Positions 20,280 through 30,369 of a DNA stretch of 40,437 bases are shown here, one piece after another. Position 1 is the stretch's first letter. The number at the start of each line of letters is the position of its first letter. A program made the translations under genes and the position numbers. The DNA comes from Zygnema cylindricum (Eukaryota > Streptophyta > Zygnematophyceae > Zygnematales > Zygnemataceae), in the NCBI GenBank assembly GCA_037447655.1, contig JBBHKE010002524.1, positions 6,318 through 46,754 of the forward strand, in the 5' to 3' direction. The notes beneath the pieces are model-generated. The model saw only the letters and a list, made by a program, of their open reading frames with translations. It made no database searches and was not told the DNA's origin.

Positions 20280-21555
20280 TTTTTATACTTATTCCTCCCC
20301 CATCTCTCTCTCCTTCTCTCTCTCCCTCTATCTCGATCTGTCCATATTCCCCTCTCTCTTCCAGTCCATCTCTCCCTCCCTCTACCCCACTTTCGTCTTC
20401 TCCATCTCTATATCTTCCCCTCTCCCCCTTTCAACCTCTTCCTCCCTCTCTTTGCCCTTCCCCCCCTTTCGCCCTCTTCCTCCCTCTCTCTTCCCATCCC
20501 CCCTTCGGCATCCGTCTCCCCCCTCTTCCCCCTCACCCCCCGCTTCCCTTTTCCCCCTCTTCCCCTCTTATTCTCTCTCTCTCCCTCCATCTCTCCCTCA
20601 CTCTCCCCCTCTTCTCCGCCCCCTCCCCGTTTGTCTCTCTCCCTCTCTCCCTCTTTTTCTCTCCATATCTCCTTCCCTTCTACCCCCTCTACCGCTCCAC
20701 CTCCCTCTCCCTCAATATCTCCCTTCTTTTCTCTCCCTCCATCCTCCCCCCTTCCCCCCCCCTACCTCTTCTTCCCTTTCTCCCCCTATCTTTTTCTTTG
20801 TCTCTCTTTCCCCTCCCTCTCCCCTTTCCTCCACCCATTCTTCTCCCTCCCTTTTCTCTTTTGTCCTTCCTTCTTGTCCCTCTCCCTTTTCATCATCCTC
20901 CCTCTCTCTCCCCCTCTCTCCCTTTTCCTTCTTCCCTCCCTCATTCCATTCTTCCCCACACTTTTCTCCCTCCCTCGCTACCATTTCCTCTCCTTCCCCA
21001 CCCTCTCCCCCTTCCTCTCCCTCCCTCTCCCCCTCGCACTATTTTTTTTTCTTCTTCCTTCCCTCATCCCCAAACTCCACCCATACTTCCTCCCTCTCTC
21101 CCTCTTTTTCCTTACCTCTCTCATCCCCTTCCTTCCCCCACTTTTCTCCTTCCCTCACTCCCATTGTCCCTCTCTCGACTCCCTCTCCTTCTTCCTCTCC
21201 CTTCCTCTCCCCCTCCCTCTCTCCCTCTTTCGCTCTACTTCAACCTCTCTCTAACACTTGTGCCCTTCCCTTCTCATCCCTTTCCTTCCCCCACTTTTCT
21301 CCTTCCCTCACTCCCATTGTCCCTCTCTCAACTCCCTCTCCTTCTTCCTCTCCCTTCCTCACTCCCTCCCAAACTCCACCCTCTACTTCCTCCCTCTCTC
21401 CCTCTTTTTCCTTCCCTCTCTCATCCCCTTCCTTCCCCCACTTTTCTCCTTCCCTCACTCCCATTGTCCCTCTCTCGACTCCCTCTCGTTCTTTCTCTCC
21501 CTTCTTCTCCCGCTCCCTCTCTCTCTCTTTCGGTCTTTTCAATTCTCTCTCTAAC
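20280..21555. repeat. Polypyrimidine tract of about 1.28 kb
   Basis: Almost pure C/T on the plus strand. It contains a higher-order repeat of about 150 bp, seen three times (CCTTCCTTCCCCCACTTTTC near 21125, 21278 and 21425). Frames of up to 477 codons here are low-complexity Ser/Pro/Leu or Arg/Glu artefacts. Confidence 0.92.
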
Positions 21556-22559
21556 ACATGTACCCTACGACCTAGCTTTTTTACCATTCGCCAAAGTTCC
21601 ACGAGCTCTTCTTGTATAGTTCCGAGCGATTGGTGGTCTTCCGTATATTGCCTCTCGAGATTTGGTTGAGGGAACCTGGCTTCACTAGGTTGTGGCGCCG
21701 GAATTGGTCGAGGAACCCTAATTATGTTTTTGAGGCGTAGGCGTGGCTTATTCACCAAAAAAGATCGAATTCGCTTTAAAACTGTACTCTTGGCATCTCG
21801 GAGTCGTTGCACGTCCGATGTGTCTTTGCACATTTTAAGAATCGCATAGAGTCGTGGGTCCCAAATGTGATGTTGCCGGAGATACTTAGACACATCAAGC
21901 TTAAAGCCATCTGCTTTTAAGATAACCCAGTTGAGGCGAGTGTCTCTGCTATTAAATTGTGTAAAAGCTCTGAATGTTGTACCATTGTCTATAGAAGACA
22001 TGTATATCCATGTAGGGTGAGCTGGTATATCAGGAGATATGGTGAGGGGATGGGGTCTTTTACTACCTGTAATCCCTTCAGGAGCCTCGTACCTCCACTC
22101 TAAAGGCCAATCGGTAATTGGTATGAAATGGGAAGGATTAGGGAAAAAGGCCTACATAGCCGATTCTTGACCTACAGGTGGAGGAAATAACCAATCCGGG
22201 TCCTCTCGCCTAGGTTCTATTGGCGAGGGAACCTTTTCTCCTTCCAACATTAAAGCTAAAGGTAACTCTTAGGGGGATTCGAACGAATCAACCCCCATTA
22301 CTTCGTCCGCACTGCTAAACTCCTCTTCATTTTGTCGTTCTTCGCTGTCAAGTGATTGCTCGTCCTCTGTAGTGTCACCCTCCTCCAATTTGTCAACTTT
22401 GATGTCACCTTTCATGGTTTTTTCTGATAAAGTAGGCTCTTCAGAAGGTTCAGCCCCGTCGACGATGGATTCGTCGATCGAAGGTGAAGATGGATTGTAA
22501 TCATCTGAGCTACTGCTCCCCCCTTGTTCCCCTTCTACAATTTTTGTAACTTGAAGCAT
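21240..22559 (-). pseudogene. Hypothetical protein, one frame with two stops or one unspliced intron
   Basis: A single minus-strand frame runs from ATG 22559 to 21240, interrupted only by TAA (22269-22271) and TAG (22152-22154). The N-terminal part is acidic (EGEQGGSSSSDDYNPSSP, TTEDEQSLDSEERQNEEEF). The middle looks globular (YLRQHHIWDPRLYAILKMCK, RIRSFLVNKPRLRLKNI). The end is a coiled coil (IQEELVELWRMVKKLG) that dissolves into Arg/Glu from the polypyrimidine tract; the genuine end probably lies near 21550. A GTAATG donor (22301) paired with the TATGTAG acceptor (ending 22152) would remove both stops and keep phase, so an intact spliced gene is possible. Family not recognised. Confidence 0.45.
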
Positions 22560-22584
22560 CGTAGAAGTCTAAATTTTTTTCCCT

Positions 22585-22599
22585 TTCTCTTTATACGTG
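22585..22599 (-). promoter_or_regulatory. TATA-like box
   Basis: Minus-strand CGTATAAAGAGAAAG lies about 30-40 nt upstream of the ATG at 22559. A short leader or an upstream start site would both be compatible. Only the motif supports this. Confidence 0.35.
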
Positions 22600-22706
22600 A
22601 TTGACACACATGCGCACGACTAGTTTCCCCTTTTTCGTGGACAATCAAGCCAAGGCGTAGTTTTTGATTGTTTAAACGAGTGTTTCGATTGCCTGTTGAA
22701 TCCATG

Positions 22707-22771
22707 GCGGCGACTTAATTCCGCGTAGAAAGAGAGAGGGCGACTTAATTTCGCGTAGAAAGAGAGGAAGT
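22707..22771. repeat. Tandem duplication, about 30-bp unit
   Basis: GGCGACTTAATTCCGCGTAG and AAAGAGAG occur twice back to back with one substitution. Confidence 0.85.
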
Positions 22772-22799
22772 GAGAGACAGGAATAATGTTAAAAGGTAC

Positions 22800-23320
22800 A
22801 TTTCTTACCTTTCGAAGTACACATGGTTGTACGGTGAGTTACGTAAATATACTCAACGTACGATATTTAAGTTAATTGTCGTACTAAATCTAACATAACG
22901 TCGCGTACGAAACTTCGACGTTGTTTCGCGTAGCAACTTCACATAAATCGAATGATATCGCGATTCACTTTTGACATCATACTTTCAAATTTTGTAGTCC
23001 GACGCGATTCAAAATCTATCTGATGATCTTTGTCGGTTGGCGCGCGCTTAAGTTTCAAATTCAAATTTGACATTTTTGCGTCGCTTTACATGTCGCCCAA
23101 TATTTTTGTAATTTGCGCCGGCGCGGCGTTGGCGCTGGCACGGCGTCGGCGCCGCCGCAACGTCAGCGCCACTTAGACGTCTCTAGCACCAAGCATGTTA
23201 GGCGCCAAAGCCGTTGTTGCCACTTTTCACACCATTATCACACGTTGCTAATAATAATTCCTTGTTTTTTAACTAATTTAAGTCAAGCATAACTTCTCAT
23301 TCCTATCTTTTTATCTATTA
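22800..23320. other. Non-genic stretch with a GC-rich island
   Basis: No gene recognised. 23115-23172 is a dense GCGCCGGCG/GGCGTCGGCGCC patch with several overlapping palindromes, similar in word content to the GGCGCC satellite at 19383-20276. Confidence 0.55.
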
Positions 23321-23368
23321 TCCTACCATGTTTTTTCGCCTTTTTTACCCTTAATTAAAAAAACGTAC

Positions 23369-23588
23369 CTGTTTAACACTCTCGAGAGCGTCTTTCGCCC
23401 ATGGAAAGATTCGTTGAACAAGGCATTCGGGGACTTCAACACGATCTCGATGAAGAAGTTACGTATTCTTACTGTCTTCGAATCCAACTTGTACAAGTAA
23501 CACTTCAAAAGCGATAGAGGTGAGGTAGGATAGATACATGTGACCGCTAACCCATCCCCGAAGTCGCGCAATATGCGCTTCAGAAGCC
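23369..23588 (-). CDS. Possible internal exon, product unknown
   Basis: A minus-strand open segment is bounded by a good acceptor (TCTACAG, ending 23589) and a good donor (GTACGT, from 23368). It encodes a basic, hydrophobic peptide including LLKRILRDFGDGLAVTCIYP and FFIEIVLKSPNALFNESFHG. The composition is protein-like, but I recognise no family. Neighbouring exons were not found. It may belong with the other hypothetical minus-strand segments downstream or be a gene fragment. Confidence 0.3.
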
Positions 23589-23721
23589 CTGTAGACATTC
23601 AATTTTTATTACTTTAATAAATGATTATGAACTTTGTGAGGTTTGGATGCTTTTGCAAGAATTGGTGATCACTTGAAAATAGTTGTTTGGTAGGATTCTT
23701 GATAGCTTCTGAGAGTGTATC

Positions 23722-24815
23722 ATGTGTACTTCTACTACTACTGCTGCTCCTCCACCTGCACCGGTGGTCGTAGAACAACAAGTTATGGGCATGTCGTCAA
23801 GAATTTCTATCTTTTCCGGGGAAAAGTATGTTAACTGGGCGGATATGGTGGAGACATATTTTGAGAATGTCAATATTTTCGATATATTGGATGGTTTGCT
23901 GGATGAATCTGATCCGTCATGGTCTAAGAAAAATACACACGCTCGTTCTATTTTGAAATTTTGTATATCTGGGGACTTAGCTACGTCTCGGATAAAAATG
24001 GAAAAATCAATTGATATCTGGAAATCCCTTAAAAGTGATTATGAGAAGGCTAATGTCTAAGAAGAGCTTTTATTAGCTGGAAAAATTTGGGACTAAGTAC
24101 ACTGGCGGTACAATGTCTGAAAATTCTAACAAATTTCGCATTCTTGTAGATGCACATGCTTCTGCATGTGGTGTATTTCTTCCGTTTCAATAGGCAGCTT
24201 TGCTCATGAGGGGTCTACCTCGTAGAATGACAGGAGCATCTGACATGCTCAAACAAAAAGATAAAGCTAGCTAGACTTTACACTTAGCCATCAATATTTT
24301 ACTAGAGGAGGAAGCTACATCTAATATTCTCAATGTTGAGCAAGTAGAGGCTTTTAATTCAGACTTTGGGAGGAAAGGTCAGTTTAATCAACAACGTAAT
24401 TAGTTTACCCAGTTCAGACAGTTTAATCAGGGTGGAAATAGACAATCTAACAATACATGTTTATATTGTAGTGAGAGAGGTTATCGATACAAATTCTGTC
24501 CTAAACTTAAACAAGCTAACGATACAGGTTTATAAAGGCCGGGATGGCAACAAAGTCAGTTTTACAAAAGCTTCAAGGGGCCTACACCTCGTGGAAATGC
24601 ACTGTTTTCAGCTTCTTCATCACTCTAGGACGAGACTGTGACATTTTTTGAGGAGGACGACACAGATCTATTCCGAATGGCTGAAGCAATGGAGGGCGCA
24701 AAGGACCCTCGATGGATAATGGATACAAGAGCGTCAGTCCACATGTGCTAGACCAAGGCTATCTTCAAAAATCTGAAAGCAACGCCGGAGAAAAATATTT
24801 ATTATGCTTGTGGAA
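23722..24815 (+). pseudogene. Decayed Ty1/copia gag with start of protease
   Basis: Gag binds RNA and forms the retrotransposon particle. From ATG 23722 the frame shows a copia gag pattern (FSGEKYVNWADMVETYF, IDIWKSLKSDYEKAN), then a TAA and a frameshift near 24060. It continues through LLMRGLPRRM and a zinc knuckle at 24458-24499 (C-X2-C-X4-Y-X4-C, with Tyr where His is expected). It reaches the protease motif at 24714-24734, DTRAS where D-[ST]-G-A is expected. Seven in-frame stops, all TAA or TAG, sit mostly where Gln or Trp would fit. The frame ends abruptly at the LTR that begins at 24816 and reads the other way. Pol is absent. Confidence 0.82.
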
Positions 24816-25998
24816 TTGAAACTCTGAGACCTCCATTGACCCTCACAGTAAGCAGATCCAAAAAGAAACTTATCTAGATAGTGCCGACTCCAAGTTGATA
24901 TAAACCCAAATGACTGACCCCTTGACAATCAGAACCCAAATATAGATTCACTTATGTGAAATAACACTTTCTGTGTGGTCAATTCTACCACAGAATGCAA
25001 AGTTAGAATATGAGATTTAGACACATTCACCCACTTTGACTTTCCCTTAGAAATACCGCCACCCTGGTAGACAAAAACTCTGACTGACTACACCCTTGTG
25101 TAGCTTGGACTCCCCTGTGTCCGCAGCAAAAAGAATCACTGAAAATGGTCAAGTAAATTGATAGTTATGGCTGGCCAAAGTTTGCCATTTATACAAGGTG
25201 CTCTTTGAGAGAGGCAGCTACTTACCCAAAATTTTCTAAGTCTTATTTCCCCTCTAAAACTCTATCTATTGAAGTACGGCACCAATCAAATTACTGTGTC
25301 GTACAGAAAAGTACAGGTGCCGGTGTACTTTCTGTACGGCCATTGTACAACAGGGCCAAATTGTCGACACGTGTCATAGCCGGATTTGTTCCCGCAATCT
25401 CCGGAGTCGCCGCAATCCAACATTGTCGCGCCACGTGTCACATGAAGTGGCAATGGCTGAAAAACGCCAAAAGTACATGTTCCGTGATCGCGGCACCTAT
25501 CGCGGTCGTCCGATCAAAACAGGCTATAATCTTAGCCGCTCAAATTCGACGCGCGGTATTTGTTTCGCTATCAAAACAAATGCGCGGTTTCCGTTTCGTA
25601 CCCGTACTGTACTCCGTCCTATATTAAACGGTATCAATGTACTAAGAATCTATTTCCCGTTAAACGATTTAATCTACTTGTAACAATTTATATTGTAATC
25701 AAACCTAATGTAATGTATCAATAATTCTAGACTTAACGGTTAAAGGTAACGACTACGCCGACTTGGCGGACAGCAGGTTCCAGGTTCAACACCTGGGTCC
25801 GTCAAGTACATTTTGTTAAATCTACCTTATTCACTTCCTGTCTTCTCTAGAGAGTTTAGGTAGCCATGGCTCTAGCTCCCTTTCCAACCTTCAGTGACTA
25901 CAGCAAGTGTGGGGGCTTGGAGAAGGGGAGTTAGAGGCAGACCGCCTCAGCTCTTTTTCTATCCTAATACAGACCTAGAAAATACTCAAATATCAACA
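24816..25998 (-). mobile_element. Copia LTR, copy A (1183 bp, full length)
   Basis: Nearly collinear with the LTR at 36438-37618 over its whole length. In the sense (minus) direction it starts TGTTGATATTTG and ends CTCAGAGTTTCA, a TG...CA LTR. It contains TGTATAAATGG (TATA, 25185-25193), two CACGTG boxes, an inverted repeat around ATTTGTTTCG, and the 43-nt hairpin at 25763-25805. Minus-strand sequence before its start (CCTAGAGGGTGG) is only moderately purine-rich. The flanking 5-mers (GGAAT and CCACC) do not match, so it is not a clean solo LTR insertion. Open frames 25205-25683 lie inside it and are not genes. Confidence 0.92.
25763..25805 (+). other. 43-nt tRNA-minihelix-like hairpin in LTR A
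   Basis: TTGGCGGAC pairs with GTCCGTCAA (one G-T). After an 8-nt bulge on the 5' side, CCAGG pairs with CCTGG around a T-loop-like TTCAACA. Homologous 43-nt structures occur at 27209-27251, 37384-37426 and, decayed, 39612-39654. Confidence 0.7.
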
Positions 25999-26109
25999 CC
26001 ACCCTCTAGGGTGCCATATTCAATGGGACTGGGTACTGGGAGAGTATGATGATGGGAGCCCTATGTGAGAAAAGATTTTGGGGAATAGTGAGTTAGTTAA
26101 AGTTTCAGT

Positions 26110-26784
26110 GCGGACGTCATTTCTCACGAAACAAATGAATGAGACATTTGTTTGGACGGCCGACATTTAATGTCGGATTTAATCCGACGGCATACATCAT
26201 TGCCGAGATCGCGGAATGGTCACTTTGGCGTTTATGGACGTGGCATGACGTGGCGCCATGTGGAAGGATAATATTTGGTCGCAGAATTGGGGGGAACATA
26301 CGGACGAGTGGAAGGATGACACGCCTCCACTCAGTGGCCTTGTTGTACACAAGTCGTAGTGAAAAGACATTGGCCATAGATTCTTTTTGTACTTTACAGT
26401 CATGTGATTGGTTCGTACTTCAGTAGACAAGGGTTGTGAGAGGGGTTTAGGACTTAGGAAAATCTGGTAGGTAGTCACCTCTCTCTAAGGGAGCTTTGTA
26501 TAAAATTGGCATTTTTTGCCGGCTCATAACTTATCGGTTGGTTGGCCGTTTTCAGTGATTCTTTTTGCTACGGACTCAAGGGAGTCCAGGCTGCACAGGG
26601 GTGCTGTCAAATTGTCAATTTGCCTTGTTGGGCAGTAGTGGTTGTGGCTTGAAGTGGGTTAGTAAAAAACTATCGAGAGGCTTCTTGAATTTTGTAGTGC
26701 AATGGAGGACACAGAATTGCAAAGCATTCATTTTAACCACCGATTTTGAATCACTCACCTCCATACAATCTCTCACTGATATCA
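26110..26784 (+). mobile_element. Copia LTR fragment G (3' half, plus orientation)
   Basis: Matches the sense strand of LTRs A and B from their middle to their end: CGTACTTCAGTAGA, GGACTTAGGAAAAT, GTAGGTAG, then GTATAAAATTGGC (TATA, about 26498), ACTCAAGGGAGTCCAGGCTG, ending in GATATCA at 26784. Orientation is opposite to the neighbouring copies A and E. It abuts the interior of copy E, so two half LTRs stand head to head. Frames 26139-26426 and 26565-26789 are not genes. Confidence 0.72.
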
Positions 26785-26794
26785 TGTAGTTGTC

Positions 26795-27453
26795 GATTTT
26801 ACGCCTGGGACATTTTGCAAGCGAATCGGACGATAAATATTTGAAATTTAACGCGGCCAGAAAGACGACGCCTACCATATCCGGTTTTGCCATAGTATGT
26901 CCGGAGATGCCGTTATCCAAAGTCATGCTGCCACGTGTCACTCGTTGTGGTTATGAGCGCAAACCGCCAAATCGACCATTTTGCGATGCCGGCTTCTTTC
27001 TTCGTCGTTAGATTGATGTCGGCCTTAATTTATAGCCGTTAAAATACAAGTAGTACATTTCTGGTGTAATTCTATTTAACTGTGTTTGTGTGATTGTGGT
27101 CCGTTTGTTAGTAAATCAAACTTCTCTGTTTTGTCATCTTTAAGTAGCTATCGAATCCTATATACTTCAGCACTGGTCTTAGACTACAAGGTAAGACTAA
27201 CAGCTACTTTGACGGACGATAGGTACCAGGATCAAATCCTTGGTCCGTCAATCCTTTTGGTAAGTTTACCAAGGATCTGCCTTCTGACTGTAGAAGGAGC
27301 AGTGGCAGCCATCGCTCTAGCTTCCTCTCCAGCCTTTAGTGAGTACGATACGTATGGGGGCTAGAGAGAGAAGCTAGAAGCAGACTGCCTCTGTTTTTTC
27401 CCGCTCCTACTTAAATCATTTAAATAACCTAGAAAATACCTTTAATTTCTACA
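26795..27453 (-). mobile_element. Copia 3' LTR fragment E (5' part of the LTR)
   Basis: In the sense (minus) direction it starts TGTAGAAATTAAAGG at 27453, directly after a polypurine tract, and follows the LTR family through the 43-nt hairpin (27209-27251) and a CACGTG box (26931-26940) before stopping near 26795. It diverges more from A and B than they do from each other, and resembles the LTR at 39851-40232. It is the 3' LTR of an element whose RNase H tail lies at 27467-27670. Confidence 0.8.
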
Positions 27454-27466
27454 CTCCTTTTATTTT
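27454..27466 (-). promoter_or_regulatory. Polypurine tract before LTR E
   Basis: Minus-strand AAAATAAAAGGAG immediately before the LTR start TGTAG. This is the expected plus-strand primer site of an LTR retrotransposon. Confidence 0.8.
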
Positions 27467-27670
27467 CTAGTCACTTTTAATTTTAAGTCCACATCTCTCT
27501 CTGCAAAAAAATAATTTAGAAGAAGGTACAGGCTTAGTTATCATGTCTGCCACCATCTCACTGTCTGGTCTGTATTCTAGACTTATTATTTTGTTCTCCA
27601 CCTTTTCCTTAACAAAGCTAAGTCTGATGTCCATGTGTTTTGCTTTAAAATGATGTTTGGGATTTTCAAA
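27467..27670 (-). pseudogene. C-terminus of copia pol (RNase H)
   Basis: Minus strand, ending at TAG 27467-27469 just before the polypurine tract. The peptide contains NPKHHFKAKHMDIRLSFVKE, LEYRPDSEMVADMITKP and a short tail. The H-x-K-x-K-H-[IM]-D-I-R and E-[MV]-[VA]-D-[MI]-[LI]-T-K-P motifs are the standard end of copia RNase H. Everything upstream of about 27670 is replaced by A-rich sequence, so only about 65 residues remain. Confidence 0.9.
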
Positions 27671-28130
27671 TCATTAAATCACTAAATAACAAATTAGAAT
27701 GACATAAATAAAGAAAAAATAAGGTTGACTATCCACGTTTAAAAAAAAATATATATATACACCACTTTCCATTCAAAATAAAATACCAAAACCAAAAATT
27801 ACCTACTATTAAGGAAATAATAAAAAAATCCAAGATTAAAAAAAACAACAACAAAAACCAAGAAACAGCGAAAGAGCGACTAATACACAAAATTAAGAAA
27901 AGAAAAAAAACGAATCCAAAAAAAAAGATGAGAAAAAATACCCAAAACACAAAAAAATCTGACAAAACGTTCCCATGTGACGTATGTTGCTAGTGTCAGT
28001 AACCAACCCTTTAGTGTAATAAGTAAAATATTTTAGAGTTTTCTATTAATTTGAGTACATTAACCGTAATTTAAGTTTTTTTTAACGACTAAAAAACGCA
28101 ATTCACTTTAGAGAAAATATACCTTCTCTA
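27671..28130. other. A-rich non-genic stretch
   Basis: No gene recognised. 27720-27965 is highly A-rich on the plus strand and the minus-strand frame across it is low complexity. Confidence 0.6.
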
Positions 28131-28131
28131 A

Positions 28132-28172
28132 CATGGTTGTTGTTTGAGAGAAGAAAGTCCACAACAACCACA
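28132..28172. other. Short perfect hairpin
   Basis: CATGGTTGTTGT, then about 18 nt, then ACAACAACCACATG. The inverted repeat GGTTGTTGT/ACAACAACC is perfect. No polyT run or gene context assigns a role. Confidence 0.5.
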
Positions 28173-28666
28173 TGATAAAGTTAATTTTAGCTCTCATTGG
28201 GTCCATAATGAACAAAAAATTTAATGGATTGACAAAATGTGGCATGTAATTTGGCTCTCCTCCCATTCCACGTGGCCAACTCATTATCCACGTAAACTTT
28301 ATGGTTGTTAAACGACGTAGATTATGTAGGACAAAATATACTCTCACACTAAAATCTAGCGATTTTTTTCTATAAAATGACGAATCGAAAGTGCTTTCTT
28401 TGAATTATTGATCTAATTTTTCATTGTGTTTCACATGCACCATTATTTGTATTTCACGCAAATTAAAGGGATACTCGCTTTTGTTGTCACTTCTTTAAAA
28501 GTTTTAAACTTTAAATTCGAATAAAAAGTCTTCGGGAAACAATTTGCCCCAATTCTTCTCGATCATTTTTTTTCATTTAACCCGACCATGGCTTTATTAA
28601 GTAATTTTTTACGTTTGCTTATATTGTTACACGCGTTTTTAGATGTTGCCCATTCTCTAAAAAAAT

Positions 28667-29020
28667 ATGTTTTCAAAAACGATTGTTGGTATGTTTGCGA
28701 GTTTTTCGACGAGAAATATTGATAGGTCTCAAATCCCACAACATCAAATTGAAACTAACCACATTCAAGAGAAGAATAAAGGGAACGATTTAGAAGAAAG
28801 TGTATTATCAAAACGGAAAACTTGTGTTGAAGAAGCGTCAATCACCCAAGTTGACGTGCAACTTATTGTCCCTACTACGAGACATGTTTCAAACAAGGAA
28901 ATTCAACATTTTTCTATGAAAATTACTCAAATCGACTAGGTGACTGGAGAGTATTTAGCCAACGAAGAAAAACTCTTGAAGTTTGTCCAAAAATTTCATG
29001 AACATTTTTCAAAATTGTAA
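28667..29020 (+). pseudogene. Small hypothetical ORF with one in-frame TAG
   Basis: ATG at 28667 opens a 90-codon frame (RKTCVEEASITQVDVQLIVP). Past a TAG (28937-28939) the same frame continues protein-like (EYLANEEKLLKFVQKFHEHF) to a TAA near 29018. Charged and probably helical at the end. No family recognised and no splice evidence. May be a transposon remnant or chance. Confidence 0.22.
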
Positions 29021-29039
29021 CAACGAGTAAATTTCTTAG

Positions 29040-29790
29040 TCCATCTCTCTTTCCCAAGTTACTAGTATCTATCTTTATCCCTTTTTGTCCCTCACCCGAA
29101 AAACGTATATCCTTTTCTCCTTTTCATGTATTTTCTCTCCCGTCTCTTTTAGTCTTCAGTCTGCCGCACCATTGCTCTCTCTGTCTCAATCTGCCTCTCC
29201 CTCTCCCACTTCCACTCGTTTGCTTCCCCCTTCCATCGTTTTTTGTCTACCTCACCCTCACCCTCTTCTTCTCGAGTTGCCTATATTTCACCCTCTCCCC
29301 CTAGAGTTACGTCTCTTTCTCCCTCTCACACTTCCTCCCGGTCTTCTTCCTGATCCTATCCATTTCCCTCTCCGTTTGCCTCTTGCTCCCCTTTCTCTTT
29401 TGTCTTTCTCACTCACACCCTCTTTCTTTCAGTGAACCACTCCTTCTCCTTTTTTCACTATTGCCTCTCTCTCTCCCTCTCTTTCTTCTCTCTCTCCCTC
29501 TCCCTCTCAATTTTCCTTTCTCTCTCCCTCTTCCACTCCCTCTCAATTTTCCTTTCTCTCTCCCTCTTCCACTCCCTCTCAATTTACATCTCTCTCTCAT
29601 TCCCACTCCCTCTCTACTAGTCACTCTTTCTCTTTCTCTATCTCTCTTTAAAAATGCCATTGCCACTCCCTTTACCTCTCCTTTCCCTCTCAATCTGCCA
29701 TTGCCTCTCGCTCTTCTTTTCGGTTACCCTCTCGTTCAACTCTCTCTCACTCTCCCTTTCGAGTTGCCTATCCTTTCTCCTCTCGTTGTT
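29040..29790. repeat. Polypyrimidine tract of about 750 bp
   Basis: C/T-rich on the plus strand, with a 49-bp sub-repeat (CCCTCTTCCACTCCCTCTCA twice) around 29490-29590. Frames of 60-190 codons here are low-complexity. Confidence 0.88.
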
Positions 29791-30019
29791 GAACTCAAAA
29801 GAGACTGCCTCGTTGTTGAACAAACGAGGAGATTGTTTCGTCTTCCCAATAGTGAAAATTGCCAACTCGCCGAACCAACGACGAGATTCTCTAGTCGCTC
29901 CAATATTAACAACGGCCACGGATGTCTCAAGTACGTCACCCAAAACAACATCCATTCCGTTTAACATTTAAAACATCATTTCGTGTGAAACTCCCCGTGC
30001 GAAATTTTGAGGGCCATTT
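29791..30019. other. Unique-looking spacer
   Basis: No gene recognised. CTCGTTGTTGAAC occurs twice (about 29780 and 29810). Open frames continue from the neighbouring tracts. Confidence 0.4.
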
Positions 30020-30366
30020 CAACACCCCCCTCTCTCCCCCCCTCTCCTGCCCTCTCCCCCCCTCTCCCCCCCTCTCCCCCCCTCTCCCCCCCTCTCCCCC
30101 CCTCTCCCCCCCTCTCCCCCCCTCTCCCCCCCTCTCCCCCCCCTTCCCCCCCCCTCCCCCCCTCTCCCCCCTTTTCCACCCCCTCTCCCCCCTTTTCCCC
30201 CCCCTCTCCCCCCCTCTCCCCCACTCTCCCCCCCCTCCCCGCCCTCTCCCCCCCTCTCCCCCCCCTCCCCCTCCCTCCCCCATCCCCTCCCCTCCCCCTC
30301 CCCCTCCCCCCCCCCCCTCCCCCTCCCCCTCCCCCTCCCTCTCTCCCTTCCCATCCCCCTCCCTCT
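30020..30366. repeat. CCTCTCCCCC decamer array and C-rich tract
   Basis: A near-perfect 10-bp repeat (CCTCTCCCCC) runs for about 13-15 units (about 30040-30170), then becomes an irregular C-rich tract with runs up to 14 C. The minus strand is G-rich, with runs of five or more G at regular spacing. No coding role. Confidence 0.92.
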
Positions 30367-30369
30367 AAG

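Noticed and set aside
20187-21669. Very long open frames (up to 477 codons) in the polypyrimidine tract
   Set aside because: Open in several frames and both strands at once because C/T-only sequence cannot form most stop codons. No domains.
25205-25683. Open frames of 140 and 86 codons
   Set aside because: They lie wholly inside copia LTR A; the matching frame in LTR B (36798-37163) is equally non-genic.
24816-25998. LTR A as a clean solo LTR inserted into the copia gag
   Set aside because: The 5-mers on either side (GGAAT, CCACC) do not match, and the interrupted gag does not resume at 25999.
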